Source: Xanthobacter agilis
Lineage (GTDB): Bacteria > Pseudomonadota > Alphaproteobacteria > Rhizobiales > Xanthobacteraceae
Assembly (NCBI RefSeq): GCF_021730435.1
Contig: NZ_JABWGX010000016.1
Coordinates: forward strand, 50,422-114,421
Length of the DNA: 64,000 nt
Direction: 5' to 3'
Position numbers and translations under genes: made by a program
The notes under the pieces: model-generated
Told to the model about the DNA's origin: nothing
What the model saw: only the letters and a program-made list of their open reading frames with translations
Database searches by the model: none
Shown here: in pieces, positions 53,211 through 62,256 of the stretch
Layout: every line of letters starts with the position of its first letter
How positions within the stretch are numbered: the stretch's first letter is position 1

Positions 53211-53429
53211 ATGACGCCGAACGTGGGTGGGATCGACCGGATTCTCAGGTTCGTGGTGGGGATCATTCTGCTGCTGGTGCCGTTCGTGGGTGGCTCGGTC
53301 CCGGCCCTGGCGGGCCTTGGCGGCTGGGCCTGGTTGATCGGGGCGGTGGGCCTCGTGATGCTGCTCACCGCCGTCTTCCGCTTCTGCCCGGCCTATGTGC
53401 CGTTCGGCATCCGCACCTGCGACAAGTGA
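53211..53429 (+). CDS. DUF2892 (YgaP-like) small membrane protein
   Basis: Protein of 72 residues with the DUF2892 signature: N-terminal NVGGIDRILRFVVGIIL, two hydrophobic helices and the C-terminal FRFCPAYVPFGIRTC with two cysteines. Family members accompany sulfur-related enzymes such as rhodanese and sulfide-detoxification genes. An AGGAGG ribosome-binding site lies 5 bases before the ATG. It sits alone on the plus strand between mraY and murD, interrupting the dcw cluster. The upstream dyad suggests a dedicated regulator. Confidence 0.9.
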   Translation: MTPNVGGIDRILRFVVGIILLLVPFVGGSVPALAGLGGWAWLIGAVGLVMLLTAVFRFCPAYVPFGIRTCDK

Positions 53430-53528
53430 GGCTGTCCGGCTCGGACCAAGCCCGGCGGAGCGTTCTTCGCCGGGTCGTCTTGTCCTGAGTCGTCCTGTCC
53501 GGGTCGTCTTGCCCGGTCGGCTTGCGCC

Positions 53529-54611
53529 TCAGCGCAGCTTCAGGGTGGCGAGGCCGACCAGCGCCAGCACCACGGCGATGATCCAGAAGCGGATCACCAC
53601 CTGCGGCTCGGTCCAGCCGAGCTGCTCGAAATGGTGGTGGATGGGCGCCATCTTGAACACGCGCTTGCCGGTGAGCTTGAACGAGGCCACCTGCACGATC
53701 ACCGACACCGCTTCCAGCACGAACAGGCCGCCCACCACCGCGAGCACGATCTCGTGCTTGGTGGCCACCGCCACCGCGCCGAGCAGGCCGCCCAGCGCCA
53801 GCGATCCGGTGTCGCCCATGAACACCTGGGCCGGGGGCGCGTTGAACCACAGGAAGCCCAGGCCCGCCCCCATGAGCGCGCCGCAGATGACCGCCAGCTC
53901 GCCCACGCCCGCCACATAGTGGATCTGCAGATAGTCGGCGAACACCACGTTGCCGGACAGGTAGGCGATGAAGCCGAAAGTGCCGGCGGCGATCATCACC
54001 GGCACGATGGCGAGGCCGTCGAGCCCGTCGGTGAGATTCACCGCGTTGCCGGCGGCGACGATGACAAAGCCGCCGAAGATGACAAAGAACACGCCGAGGT
54101 CCAGCAGCAGGTCCTTGAAGAACGGGAACGACACGGAGCTGGAAAGCCCCGGCTTGCCCACATTCATGATGATGACCACCGCGATCCCGGCGATGACCGC
54201 CTCGATGGCGAGCCGGGTCTTGCCCGACAGGCCGTTGTGGGTCTGCTTCGTCACCTTCAGGTAGTCGTCATAAAAGCCGATCATGCCGAAGCCGAGGGTG
54301 ACCAGCAGCACCACCCAGACATAAGGGTTGGCGAGGTTCGACCACAGCAGCGTCGCCACCACGATGCCCGACAGGATCATGAGCCCGCCCATGGTGGGCG
54401 TGCCCTTCTTGGTGAGGTGGGATTGCGGGCCGTCGGTGCGGATGGGCTGGCCCTTGCCCTGCTTCACGCGCAGGGTCGAGATCATGGACGGGCCGAACAG
54501 GAACACGAACAGAAGCGCGGTCACCACCGCCCCGCCGGTGCGGAAGGTGATGTAGCGGAACACGTTGACGGCGGGGAGCGACTGGTGGAGTTCGGCGAGC
54601 CACTGAAGCAT
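53529..54611 (-). CDS. mraY: MraY, phospho-MurNAc-pentapeptide translocase
   Basis: Ten-helix inner-membrane enzyme of 360 residues that transfers phospho-MurNAc-pentapeptide to undecaprenyl phosphate, making lipid I. The family patterns are [28 protein letters not shown], the catalytic [11 protein letters not shown] and the C-terminal [20 protein letters not shown]. It is separated from murF by a long palindromic repeat and from murD by the inserted plus-strand DUF2892 gene. Confidence 0.96.
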   Translation of the reverse strand: MLQWLAELHQSLPAVNVFRYITFRTGGAVVTALLFVFLFGPSMISTLRVKQGKGQPIRTDGPQSHLTKKGTPTMGGLMILSGIVVATLLWSNLANPYVWVVLLVTLGFGMIGFYDDYLKVTKQTHNGLSGKTRLAIEAVIAGIAVVIIMNVGKPGLSSSVSFPFFKDLLLDLGVFFVIFGGFVIVAAGNAVNLTDGLDGLAIVPVMIAAGTFGFIAYLSGNVVFADYLQIHYVAGVGELAVICGALMGAGLGFLWFNAPPAQVFMGDTGSLALGGLLGAVAVATKHEIVLAVVGGLFVLEAVSVIVQVASFKLTGKRVFKMAPIHHHFEQLGWTEPQVVIRFWIIAVVLALVGLATLKLR

Positions 54612-54716
54612 GGGTCATCCTCGGAGCATCTTCCTGCGACGTGGTTCCCGGTTCGCGTGAAGAAAAGGCGTGAAAACTAGAAATGGAGCGAAACCCGCGG
54701 GCCGGTGCGCGCGGGC

Positions 54717-54820
54717 TAGAGCATTCCCGGTGAACCCCCGTTCACCGGGAATGCTCTAAGTCTTTGTTTTGTTGCAATCCCAGGCGCAAAACCGCTGCAC
54801 ACTTTTGCTGGAATTGCTCT
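54717..54820. repeat. Palindromic intergenic repeat (Rhizobiales type) between mraY and murF
   Basis: Contains a perfect 19-bp inverted repeat (54717-54735 with 54740-54758) around a CCCC loop, beginning TAGAGCATTCCCGGTGAAC. A T/G-rich tail and a second motif, GAATTGCTCTAGA, follow and overlap the murF stop codon. From memory, similar elements are common in Rhizobiales intergenic DNA. It could act as a terminator or RNA stabiliser within the dcw cluster. Confidence 0.75.
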
Positions 54821-56252
54821 AGAACAGCGCGTCCTCGCTCATACGAAAGCGTTCGGACAGGCTTTTCACCAGCGGCCCCATGCGGCTGCCGTTGGACCCC
54901 TTCACCATGAGCGTGTCGCCGCCGCGGATGGCCGCGGCCACCATGGGCTCCAGGTGGGTGGCGTGCTGCGCATAGCCGCCGCGGCGCTCGGACGGCAGCT
55001 CCTGCCACAAGGCGTGCATCAGCGGGCCACAGCAAAATACCGTATCGATTTTCCCATCCTTGATCGCCTGGGCAAGGCCGGCGTGCATGGCGGCGGCGCC
55101 CTCGCCCAGCTCCAGCATGTCGCCGAGCACCGCGATGCGGCGGCCGCGCGGCCCCACCGGGGTGCGGCTCAACACGTCGAGGGCGGCGCGCATGGAGGCG
55201 GGGTTGGCGTTGTAGCTTTCGTCGATCAGGGTGGCGGTGCCGCTCTTGAGCGCGAGCTGTATCGGAACGCCGCGTCCGGGTGGCGGCGTGAGGTGGGCAA
55301 GGCCGATGGCGGCCAGCGCCAGATCCGCCCCCAGCAGCTTGGCCGCCGCCAGCACCGCCAGCATGTTCTGCACGATGTGGCGGCCCGGCATGGGCACCTT
55401 GAGGGTGACCTTGGTGCCCATCACGCTCACCACCATCACCGAGCAGGCCGGCTGGAGCGAGGCGGTTTCGAGCCGCACGTCGGCGCCCGCCGCCTCGCCA
55501 AAGGTGACGATGCGGGCGACGCCCTTGGCCATGGCGGTGGCCTTCAGGCGGGGAAACAAGGGATTGTCGAGGTTCAGCACGGCGGTGCCGCCGGGCTCGA
55601 GCCCGTCGAAGATCTCCGCCTTGGCGTCGGCGATCTCCTCGATGCCGGAGAATTGGGCGATGTGCACCGGCTCAACCGTGGTGATGATGGCCACCTGCGG
55701 CCGCACCAGCCTGGAGAGCGGGGAAATCTCGCCCGGATGGTTCATGCCGATCTCGAACACCCCGTAGCGCGCCGTCGCCGGCAGCCGGGCCAGGGAGAGC
55801 GGCACCCCCCAATGGTTGTTGTAGGAGGCGGCCGAGGCGTGGGTCTCGCCATCGGCGCCCAGCGCTAGGCGCAGGGCCTCCTTGGTGGTGGTCTTGCCCA
55901 CCGAGCCGGTCACCGCGACGATGCCGGCGTGGGAGCGGGCGCGCGCGGCGCGGGCGAGATCGACCAGCCCGCCGAGCACGTCGTCCACCAGTAGCAGGGG
56001 GGCATCGGCGCCGAAGCGGTCGGCCTTCTCCCGCGCCACGACGGCGAGGGCGGCCCCGGCCGCCAGCGCCTTTTCCACATAATCGTGGCCGTCCGCGTTT
56101 TCGCCGGCGATGGCGAAGAAGGCATCGCCGGGGGCGAGCGTCCGGCTGTCGATGGAAATGCCTGAGACGTCGGTCGCCGGACCACGCACGGTGGCGCCCA
56201 TGGCGGCGGCGATCTCGTCGAGGCGATAGAGGCGTTGTGCGCCTGTGCTCAT
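54819..56252 (-). CDS. murF: MurF, UDP-MurNAc-tripeptide:D-Ala-D-Ala ligase
   Basis: Mur ligase of 477 residues that adds D-Ala-D-Ala to the cytoplasmic peptidoglycan precursor. The ATP loop is VTGSVGKTTTKEALR near residue 115, followed by EIGMNHPGEISPLSRL, LIDESYNANPASMRAALD and the C-terminal VKGSNGSRMGPLVKSL. Length is normal. It overlaps murE by 4 bases, and its stop codon lies within the palindromic intergenic repeat. Confidence 0.96.
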   Translation of the reverse strand: MSTGAQRLYRLDEIAAAMGATVRGPATDVSGISIDSRTLAPGDAFFAIAGENADGHDYVEKALAAGAALAVVAREKADRFGADAPLLLVDDVLGGLVDLARAARARSHAGIVAVTGSVGKTTTKEALRLALGADGETHASAASYNNHWGVPLSLARLPATARYGVFEIGMNHPGEISPLSRLVRPQVAIITTVEPVHIAQFSGIEEIADAKAEIFDGLEPGGTAVLNLDNPLFPRLKATAMAKGVARIVTFGEAAGADVRLETASLQPACSVMVVSVMGTKVTLKVPMPGRHIVQNMLAVLAAAKLLGADLALAAIGLAHLTPPPGRGVPIQLALKSGTATLIDESYNANPASMRAALDVLSRTPVGPRGRRIAVLGDMLELGEGAAAMHAGLAQAIKDGKIDTVFCCGPLMHALWQELPSERRGGYAQHATHLEPMVAAAIRGGDTLMVKGSNGSRMGPLVKSLSERFRMSEDALF

Positions 56253-57730
56253 GCTCCAACCTCCGCGAGGGCGGCGAGGACTTCCGCCGCGTCAGAGAAC
56301 GGTTCCGTGCGGTCGCCGACGATCTGGCCCGTTTCGTGGCCCTTGCCGGCCACCACCAGCGCATCCCCCCGTTCCATCAATCCGATGGCGGCGCGGATGG
56401 CCTCGCGCCGGTCGCCGATCTCCCGCGCGCCGGGTGCGGCGGCCAGGATCTCCGCGCGGATGGCGGCGGGGCTTTCGCTCCGGGGATTGTCGTCGGTGAC
56501 GATGACGAGGTCGGCCTTCTGGGACGCGATTGCGCCCATGATGGGGCGCTTGCCCCGGTCGCGGTCGCCGCCGCAGCCGAACACGACGATCAGCCGCCCC
56601 GCCACCGCGCCGCGCAGGGTGTCGAGTACCGCCGCCAGCGCCTCGGGCTTGTGGGCGTAGTCCACGAACACCGGGCGGGCCGGGTCATCGCCGATACGTT
56701 CCAGGCGGCCCGGCACGCCCTTCAGATGGGCAAGGGCGCCCAGCGCCTCGTCCCTCGGGGCGCCGCAGGCCATGGCAAGGCCCGCCGCCACCAGGGCATT
56801 GTCGGCCTGGAACCGGCCAGCCAGGGGCAGATCGATCTCCAGCCCGCCGCCGAAACGCAGGGTCTGGCCGGCGCCGGCGGGCGTCACGTCCAGCACCTCG
56901 ATGGTGGCGCCGGCACAGACGTTGCCGAACAACAACGTCTTCAGCCCTCGGGTTTCGGCCCAGGCGAGGGCGGTTGCGGCATAAGGCGCGTCGAGCACGC
57001 CCACGGCGGTGGCGTCCTGCGGCAGCAGCTCGGTGAACAGGCGGAGCTTGGCTTTGAAATAGGCGTCCACCGTCGGGTGGTAGTCGAGATGGTCGCGGCC
57101 GAGATTGGTGAAGGCGCCGGCGGTCAGGCGCACGCCGTCCAGCCGGCGCTGGTCGAGCCCGTGGGACGAGGCTTCGAGCGCCATGTGGGTGATGCCCTCG
57201 CCCGCCAGCCGGTCGAGGGTTGCGTGCAGTTCCACCGGGTCGGGGGTGGTGAGGCTGCCATAGGTGGCGCTGTCCGGCGTCACTAGGCCGATGGTGCCGA
57301 GATAGGCGGCCGGATGGCCCAGATGGGCCCAGATCTGGCGCAGGAAATAGGCCACCGAGGTCTTGCCGGCGGTGCCGGTGACGGCGGCGATCACGGCCGG
57401 CTGGCGCGGATAAAGGCGCGCCGCCGCCAGGGCGAGGGACCGGCGCACATCCAGCGAGAAGGCGAAGGCCACATGGGCATAGGAGGCGCCGGCCGGTGGC
57501 GCCGGCAGCGGCGCCACCGGCTCCAGCAGCACGGCACTGGCGCCACGGGTCACCGCATCGGCGATGAAGCGGGCGCCGTCGGCATGGGTGCCGGGCACCG
57601 CCACGAACAGAAAGCCCGGCTTCACCTTGCGGCTGTCGGCCGTCATCCCCGCGATGCGCTGGGCGCCGGCGTCGGCGCGGAGAATGTGGGCATGACCGCC
57701 GAGGAGCGATCCGAGGGTCGTCTGTGTCAT
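56249..57730 (-). CDS. murE: MurE, UDP-MurNAc-L-Ala-D-Glu:meso-DAP ligase
   Basis: Mur ligase of 493 residues adding the third residue of the stem peptide. The ATP loop is VTGTAGKTSVAYFLR, MALEASSHGLDQRRLDGV follows, and the substrate-selecting motif is DDNPR (VTDDNPRSESP), which is diagnostic of meso-diaminopimelate. The GCGGDRDRGKRPIMG segment is also conserved. It lies 72 bases after ftsI and overlaps murF. Confidence 0.96.
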   Translation of the reverse strand: MTQTTLGSLLGGHAHILRADAGAQRIAGMTADSRKVKPGFLFVAVPGTHADGARFIADAVTRGASAVLLEPVAPLPAPPAGASYAHVAFAFSLDVRRSLALAAARLYPRQPAVIAAVTGTAGKTSVAYFLRQIWAHLGHPAAYLGTIGLVTPDSATYGSLTTPDPVELHATLDRLAGEGITHMALEASSHGLDQRRLDGVRLTAGAFTNLGRDHLDYHPTVDAYFKAKLRLFTELLPQDATAVGVLDAPYAATALAWAETRGLKTLLFGNVCAGATIEVLDVTPAGAGQTLRFGGGLEIDLPLAGRFQADNALVAAGLAMACGAPRDEALGALAHLKGVPGRLERIGDDPARPVFVDYAHKPEALAAVLDTLRGAVAGRLIVVFGCGGDRDRGKRPIMGAIASQKADLVIVTDDNPRSESPAAIRAEILAAAPGAREIGDRREAIRAAIGLMERGDALVVAGKGHETGQIVGDRTEPFSDAAEVLAALAEVGA

Positions 57731-57802
57731 CGGAGCCTCCTGTCGCGGGTGTTCATGGCATCGCGGTGGCGCCGTGTCACCGGGCTGATGCGCGGGATTC
57801 GG

Positions 57803-59773
57803 CTATTGGCGGTCGGCCACCTTCTGGGCCGCGTTGCGCAGCATCTGGTCCGCCGAGGGCAGGTTCTGGCGCGGCGTCACGTTCAGCATGGGGGCGATGC
57901 GCTCCACGACCTTGCCGGCGGTGGGCGCCGCGTTCCAGCCCGAGGTCGCGAATCCGTAGGTTTCGGAGGTGGCCTGCGGCTCGTCCAGCATCACCAGGAT
58001 GAGATATTGGGGCTTGTCCATGGGGAAGACGGCGGTGAAGGAGGTCAGCAGCTTATGCTTGGCATAGCGGCCGTTCACCACCTTTTCGGCGGTGCCGGTC
58101 TTGCCGCCCACCATGTAGCCGGGAATGTCGGCCTTCTTGGCGGTGCCCTTCTCGGCGTTGAGGCGCATGATGTAGCGCATCTTGTCGGAGGTATCGGATT
58201 TCAGCACCCGGACCGCCACCTTCTGCGCCTCCTCCTGGTCGCGCTTCAGGAAGGTGGGTGGGATGAGATAGCCGCCGTTGACCATGGAGTTCACCGCCAT
58301 CACCGCCTGCAGCGGCGCGACCGACAGGCCGTGGCCGAAGGCGATGGTGGCCGAGTTCAATTCACCCCAATGCTTGGGCACAATGGGTTCGGCGCTTTCC
58401 GGCAGCTCGGTGCGCAGCCGGTCGAGCTGGCCCATCTTCTTCAGGAACACCTTGTGGGCCTCCACGCCCAGGGTCAACACCATCTTGGCGGTGCCGATGT
58501 TGGACGACACCAGGAAGATTTCCGGCACGCTCATGACGCGGTTCTCGGCGTGGTAGTCGGAAATCTTGAAGCGGCCGAAATGCAGCGGCGCGCGGGCGTC
58601 GAAGGTGGAGTTGAGGCCGATCCTGTTGGAATCCAGCGCCATGGCGAACGACATGGCCTTGAAGGTGGAGCCCATCTCATAGACGCCGGTGGTGAGACGG
58701 TTGAGATAGGCGTCGTCCTTCGGGTTGCCGGGCACGTTCGGGTCGAAATCGGGCAGCGACACCATGGAGATGATCTCGCCGGTATTGACCTCGGTCACCA
58801 CCGCCATGGCGTGGAGGGCGGAAAACTTGTCCTTGGCGCGGATCAGTTCGTCCCGCACCGCGTGCTGCACCCGCATGTCGATGGACAGCTGCACCGGCTC
58901 CTGCTGGCGGTCGGTCGCAAAGCCCGCCATGTGCAGGTCGGACAGGCCGCGGCCGTCGATCCACTTCTCGAGGCCGGAGATGCCCTGGTTGTCCACGTTC
59001 ACGCCGCCGATGACGTGGGACAGGATGGGCCCATCCGGATAGATGCGGCGGTTCTCCTTGAGGAAGCCGATGCCCGGCAGGCCGAGCCGGTGAATGGCGC
59101 GCTGCTGGGCCGGGGTGATCTCCCGCTTCAACCAGGCGAAGCCCTTGCCGGAATTGAGGCGCTTGCGCGTTTCCTCCACATCGAGGTCGGGCAGGATCTT
59201 GAGCAGCCCTTCCAGCGCCTCGTCGGGATCAATGAGGCGCTTGGGTTCGGCGAACAGGGAGGGCGACTTCACGTCGATGGCGACGATGTCGCCGTTGCGG
59301 TCGATGATGTCGGGACGCGCCGAGGCGACCGCGTCCGATCCCCGCCCGCGCGTGGCGCCGGGATCGGCGGTGAGGGCAAGGTGGGTGAGCTGGGCGCCAA
59401 TGGCCGCGAACACTAGGCAGAAGGCCAGCATCAGGAGCTTGATGCGGCCACGGGCGACCGCGTCCAGGCTGCCACGGTCGAGGCCGAGGAGCCCGCGCAT
59501 CAGCTTGCGTCCGCCGCGATAGGCGAGGATGCCAAGGCCGGCGAGCCCGGCGCCCAGCGCGCGGCCGATGCCGAGGATCAGGGCGATGACGAGTTCGCCG
59601 AGGCGTTCCACCGCGCGCACGAAGGCCCGGCCGGCGAGGATCGCCACGCCCTTGAGGGCATCCTCAAGCGCGGCCTTCGGCTCGGGCGTCAACGGATCGC
59701 GGGTCTCGACATGCGGCATCTCGACGGGCGGCCTCTCGGTGTCGGAAGGGGTGTCAGGCGTTAGCTGGGACAT
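57803..59773 (-). CDS. ftsI: FtsI (PBP3), septal peptidoglycan transpeptidase, long N-terminus
   Basis: Division-specific transpeptidase of 656 residues. The penicillin-binding domain has the SxxK motif with nucleophile Ser369 (GSTFKAM), SxN at 423-425 (VSSNIGT) and KTG at 558-560 (GGKTGTAEKV). The usual membrane anchor is at about 112-133 (LLMLAFCLVFAAIGAQLTHL). Before it lies a 110-residue N-terminal extension with acidic/Pro-rich sequence and a second hydrophobic Gly-rich stretch (about 61-86). The gene is 9 bases downstream of ftsL. Confidence 0.94.
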   Translation of the reverse strand: MSQLTPDTPSDTERPPVEMPHVETRDPLTPEPKAALEDALKGVAILAGRAFVRAVERLGELVIALILGIGRALGAGLAGLGILAYRGGRKLMRGLLGLDRGSLDAVARGRIKLLMLAFCLVFAAIGAQLTHLALTADPGATRGRGSDAVASARPDIIDRNGDIVAIDVKSPSLFAEPKRLIDPDEALEGLLKILPDLDVEETRKRLNSGKGFAWLKREITPAQQRAIHRLGLPGIGFLKENRRIYPDGPILSHVIGGVNVDNQGISGLEKWIDGRGLSDLHMAGFATDRQQEPVQLSIDMRVQHAVRDELIRAKDKFSALHAMAVVTEVNTGEIISMVSLPDFDPNVPGNPKDDAYLNRLTTGVYEMGSTFKAMSFAMALDSNRIGLNSTFDARAPLHFGRFKISDYHAENRVMSVPEIFLVSSNIGTAKMVLTLGVEAHKVFLKKMGQLDRLRTELPESAEPIVPKHWGELNSATIAFGHGLSVAPLQAVMAVNSMVNGGYLIPPTFLKRDQEEAQKVAVRVLKSDTSDKMRYIMRLNAEKGTAKKADIPGYMVGGKTGTAEKVVNGRYAKHKLLTSFTAVFPMDKPQYLILVMLDEPQATSETYGFATSGWNAAPTAGKVVERIAPMLNVTPRQNLPSADQMLRNAAQKVADRQ

Positions 59774-59782
59774 GCGACCTCC

Positions 59783-60409
59783 TCAACGTCCGCTCAGGAA
59801 GCCTTTGAAGAATGTGGAGACAGGCGAATCGCCCTCGCCCTCGCCCTCGGCGGAGGCCGGTGGCGTGGCGGGCGATGCCGCCGACGATGGAGAGGGCGGG
59901 CGCGGCTTGATGCTGCCGGTGGTGGCCGGCGCCGGGATCGCCGCCATCGGCTTGGCCGAGGGCTTCGGCCGGATGGCGGAGGTGGCCGGAATGCTGGCGG
60001 CGCCGCCGGTGCCGCTGGCGGCGGGCGCGCCGCCGTTGGGGGTGGGGCTCGATGCCTTGCCGGTGGACGAGGTGGCGAGCGGCGCGTCTTCCAGCGCCTC
60101 GATGATGCCACCGATGCCGTCGCCACCACTGGCGGGTTTGGGCGGCAGATCCGCGAGGTCGGAGATGGAGTCCACGTCGAGCCGCTTCAGGTCGAGGTGT
60201 CGTTCCACCAGGCCCTGGATATAGAAGGGCGAGGTGCGCCGCGCCCATTCGGCGCGCATGACGGCGATGGAGTCGCGCTCCTTGCGGATCTGGGTGCGCA
60301 GGGTGGCGAGGCGCTCAGCCTCGGCGGTGGAGGCATATTTGAGCTGGTACACCACCGCTGCGGTCACCAGAAGCGCGCCGACCATCAAGATGTTGGCGAC
60401 ACGAAACAT
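59783..60409 (-). CDS. ftsL: FtsL-like division protein
   Basis: Bitopic divisome protein of 208 residues, identified by position between rsmH and ftsI and by layout: an N-terminal membrane helix (ANILMVGALLVTAAVVYQL), then a coiled coil (about 28-75: AEAERLATLRTQIRKERDSI and WARRTSPFYIQGL). The C-terminal 120 residues are Pro/Ala/Ser-rich and probably disordered, making it about twice as long as E. coli FtsL, as often seen in Rhizobiales. The sequence similarity itself is weak in this family. Confidence 0.85.
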   Translation of the reverse strand: MFRVANILMVGALLVTAAVVYQLKYASTAEAERLATLRTQIRKERDSIAVMRAEWARRTSPFYIQGLVERHLDLKRLDVDSISDLADLPPKPASGGDGIGGIIEALEDAPLATSSTGKASSPTPNGGAPAASGTGGAASIPATSAIRPKPSAKPMAAIPAPATTGSIKPRPPSPSSAASPATPPASAEGEGEGDSPVSTFFKGFLSGR

Positions 60410-60414
60410 TCTCT

Positions 60415-61443
60415 TTAGCGTCTCCGCCCATGCCGTTGCGGTGAAGGGGCGGGTAGGAGCCCCATCAGGTCACCGCCCGGATGCGCCGGAGCGAGCGTAC
60501 GTTCGGCCGCGCGAAGCTTCGCGGACCTTGCGCGCGGGTTTTCTGCCACTTCGTCGGGACCGGGTTCCACGGCGCCCTTCGCCACGAGGCGAAATGCCGG
60601 CTCCGGCCCCTCCTGCTGCGGCAGATGACGCGACGCGGACGGTGCCTTTACCCTGTTTGCCAGAAAAGTCTTAACGATCCTGTCTTCCAGCGAGTGGAAG
60701 GTGACCACCACCAGCCGGCCGCCCGGCTTCAATGCCCGCTCGGCCGCTTCGAGGGCGGTGGCCAGCTCGTTCAATTCCTCGTTCACGGCGATGCGCAGGG
60801 CCTGGAAGGTGCGGGTGGCCGGATGCATCTCCCCCGGCTTCGCCCACACCACGCGCGCCACGATCTCCGCGAGCTGTCCGGTGCGGACGATGGGCGCCTC
60901 GGCGCGCGCCTTGACGATGGCGCGGGCGATGGCGCGCGAATGGCGCTCTTCCCCCAACGACCAGATGACATGGGCGAGGCTCACCTCGTCCAGCTCGGCC
61001 ACCAGGTCGGCGGCGGACGGGCCGGTGTCGCCCATGCGCATGTCGAGGGGGCCGTCGCGGCGGAACGAGAAGCCGCGCTCGGCTTCGTCGAGCTGCATGG
61101 AGGACACGCCGATGTCCAGCACCACCCCGTCGAGCGGGGCGAGGCCCTCCCGATCGGCCAGCGTGTCGAGGTCGGAGAAGCGGCCTTGAACCAAGGTCAG
61201 CCGCCCGCCCGAGGCCGCCACCAGCCTTTGGCCGCCGGCGATGGCGGTCGGGTCGCGGTCGATGGCGAGCACGCGGCAGTCGGCGGCATCGAGGATGGCG
61301 CGGGTGTAACCCCCCGCGCCGAAGGTGCCGTCCACATAGGTGCCGGCGGCCTTCGGCGCGAGATGCGCGAGAACCTCTCGCAGCATCACGGGAAGATGAC
61401 GGGCCGGTCCGCCAACGGGGTCGCCCCCGTGGTCCGTCGTCAT
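60415..61443 (-). CDS. rsmH: RsmH, 16S rRNA m4C1402 methyltransferase
   Basis: SAM-dependent methyltransferase of 342 residues (formerly MraW) modifying C1402 of 16S rRNA in the decoding centre. Motifs are [16 protein letters not shown], the SAM-binding [36 protein letters not shown] and the [15 protein letters not shown] region, followed by [17 protein letters not shown]. It overlaps mraZ by 4 bases and precedes ftsL by 5. Confidence 0.96.
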   Translation of the reverse strand: MTTDHGGDPVGGPARHLPVMLREVLAHLAPKAAGTYVDGTFGAGGYTRAILDAADCRVLAIDRDPTAIAGGQRLVAASGGRLTLVQGRFSDLDTLADREGLAPLDGVVLDIGVSSMQLDEAERGFSFRRDGPLDMRMGDTGPSAADLVAELDEVSLAHVIWSLGEERHSRAIARAIVKARAEAPIVRTGQLAEIVARVVWAKPGEMHPATRTFQALRIAVNEELNELATALEAAERALKPGGRLVVVTFHSLEDRIVKTFLANRVKAPSASRHLPQQEGPEPAFRLVAKGAVEPGPDEVAENPRARSAKLRAAERTLAPAHPGGDLMGLLPAPSPQRHGRRR

Positions 61444-61913
61444 TCCGCGCTGCTCCCGAGGTTCCCGGTGCGGGAGCCGATGGCCCGGCGCATCTCGCGC
61501 ACCCTTTGGGTGGCCTCCGCGAGATGCGTCTTCAGCCGCTCCGGTTCCCAGATCCGGAATTTGTGCCCGAGCCCCACGAAGGCGACCTGATCGGTGATGC
61601 CGGCGTGGGCCTTGAGCGTTTCAGTCAGCACCACCCGGCCTTCCGGGTCGATGCGCAAGGTCTCGCTGGTGCCGTAGAGGGCGGCGGCCAGCTCCTCCCG
61701 CTCCTCGGAATAGGGCGGGTAGCGGTCGATCAGCGCGTCGATCTCGCCGATCAGCCGGTTGCCGCCCGCGTCCAGAGCGGGCTCGGCGAGGCTCGGGTGG
61801 CAATAGAGGCCATCCGTGCCGTCCTTGGCCAGCACCGCGCGGTAGGGCGCGGGGATGGAGACCCGCCCCTTGGCGTCGAGACGCATCGTGTAAGTGGACA
61901 CGAAGCGGTCCAT
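61440..61913 (-). CDS. mraZ: MraZ, dcw-cluster transcriptional regulator
   Basis: Regulator of 157 residues with two SpoVT-AbrB-like domains. The N-terminal half reads [20 protein letters not shown] and the second [19 protein letters not shown], the typical duplicated DxKGR motif. MraZ forms large rings and represses its own promoter by binding TGGG repeats. Such repeats occur about 85 bases upstream (61998-62033). It is first gene of the dcw cluster. Confidence 0.96.
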   Translation of the reverse strand: MDRFVSTYTMRLDAKGRVSIPAPYRAVLAKDGTDGLYCHPSLAEPALDAGGNRLIGEIDALIDRYPPYSEEREELAAALYGTSETLRIDPEGRVVLTETLKAHAGITDQVAFVGLGHKFRIWEPERLKTHLAEATQRVREMRRAIGSRTGNLGSSAE

Positions 61914-61997
61914 GGCGCCCGGGTGCCTTCCCTTTCATCGGGCTCCTCCCAGCGGAGGATGGGCCCGGCGACGGCACGGGGCCGTCCAACATGTTTA

Positions 61998-62033
61998 TGG
62001 GTAATGATGGGTTAACATGGGAAATCATGGGTC
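61998..62033. promoter_or_regulatory. MraZ-binding repeats (four TGGG boxes, 10-bp period)
   Basis: TGGGTA at 61998, TGGGTT at 62008, TGGGAA at 62018 and TGGGTC at 62028, each exactly 10 bp apart on the plus strand, about 85 bases upstream of mraZ. Number, period and sequence match the known MraZ repeat box. A further TGGG lies at 62049. Confidence 0.8.
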
Positions 62034-62256
62034 GTCAATGGAAAGCCATGGGCAGGACCATGCCCGATGATCAAGCCGGATGCGCTGGCGGGGCAGCGCT
62101 GGGGGCCGCGGTTATCGCCCCCGGCGCTCGGTGGCCTGCCCTGGGCGGGCATCCACGTGTTTCGGTGGGGTGCGCCACACCGCCATCCCTGACACCGGCC
62201 TCTGTCTGGTCTAATGTTTACAGATGGGACAGGCCCGGACGGGGCAGGAGGGGATG
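62034..62256. other. Intergenic region between mraZ promoter and RTX protease
   Basis: Together with the MraZ boxes and leader this makes about 340 bases without a gene. It separates two divergent genes. A ribosome-binding site (AGGAGG, 62246-62251) for the protease gene is at its right end. Nothing else recognised. Confidence 0.5.
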
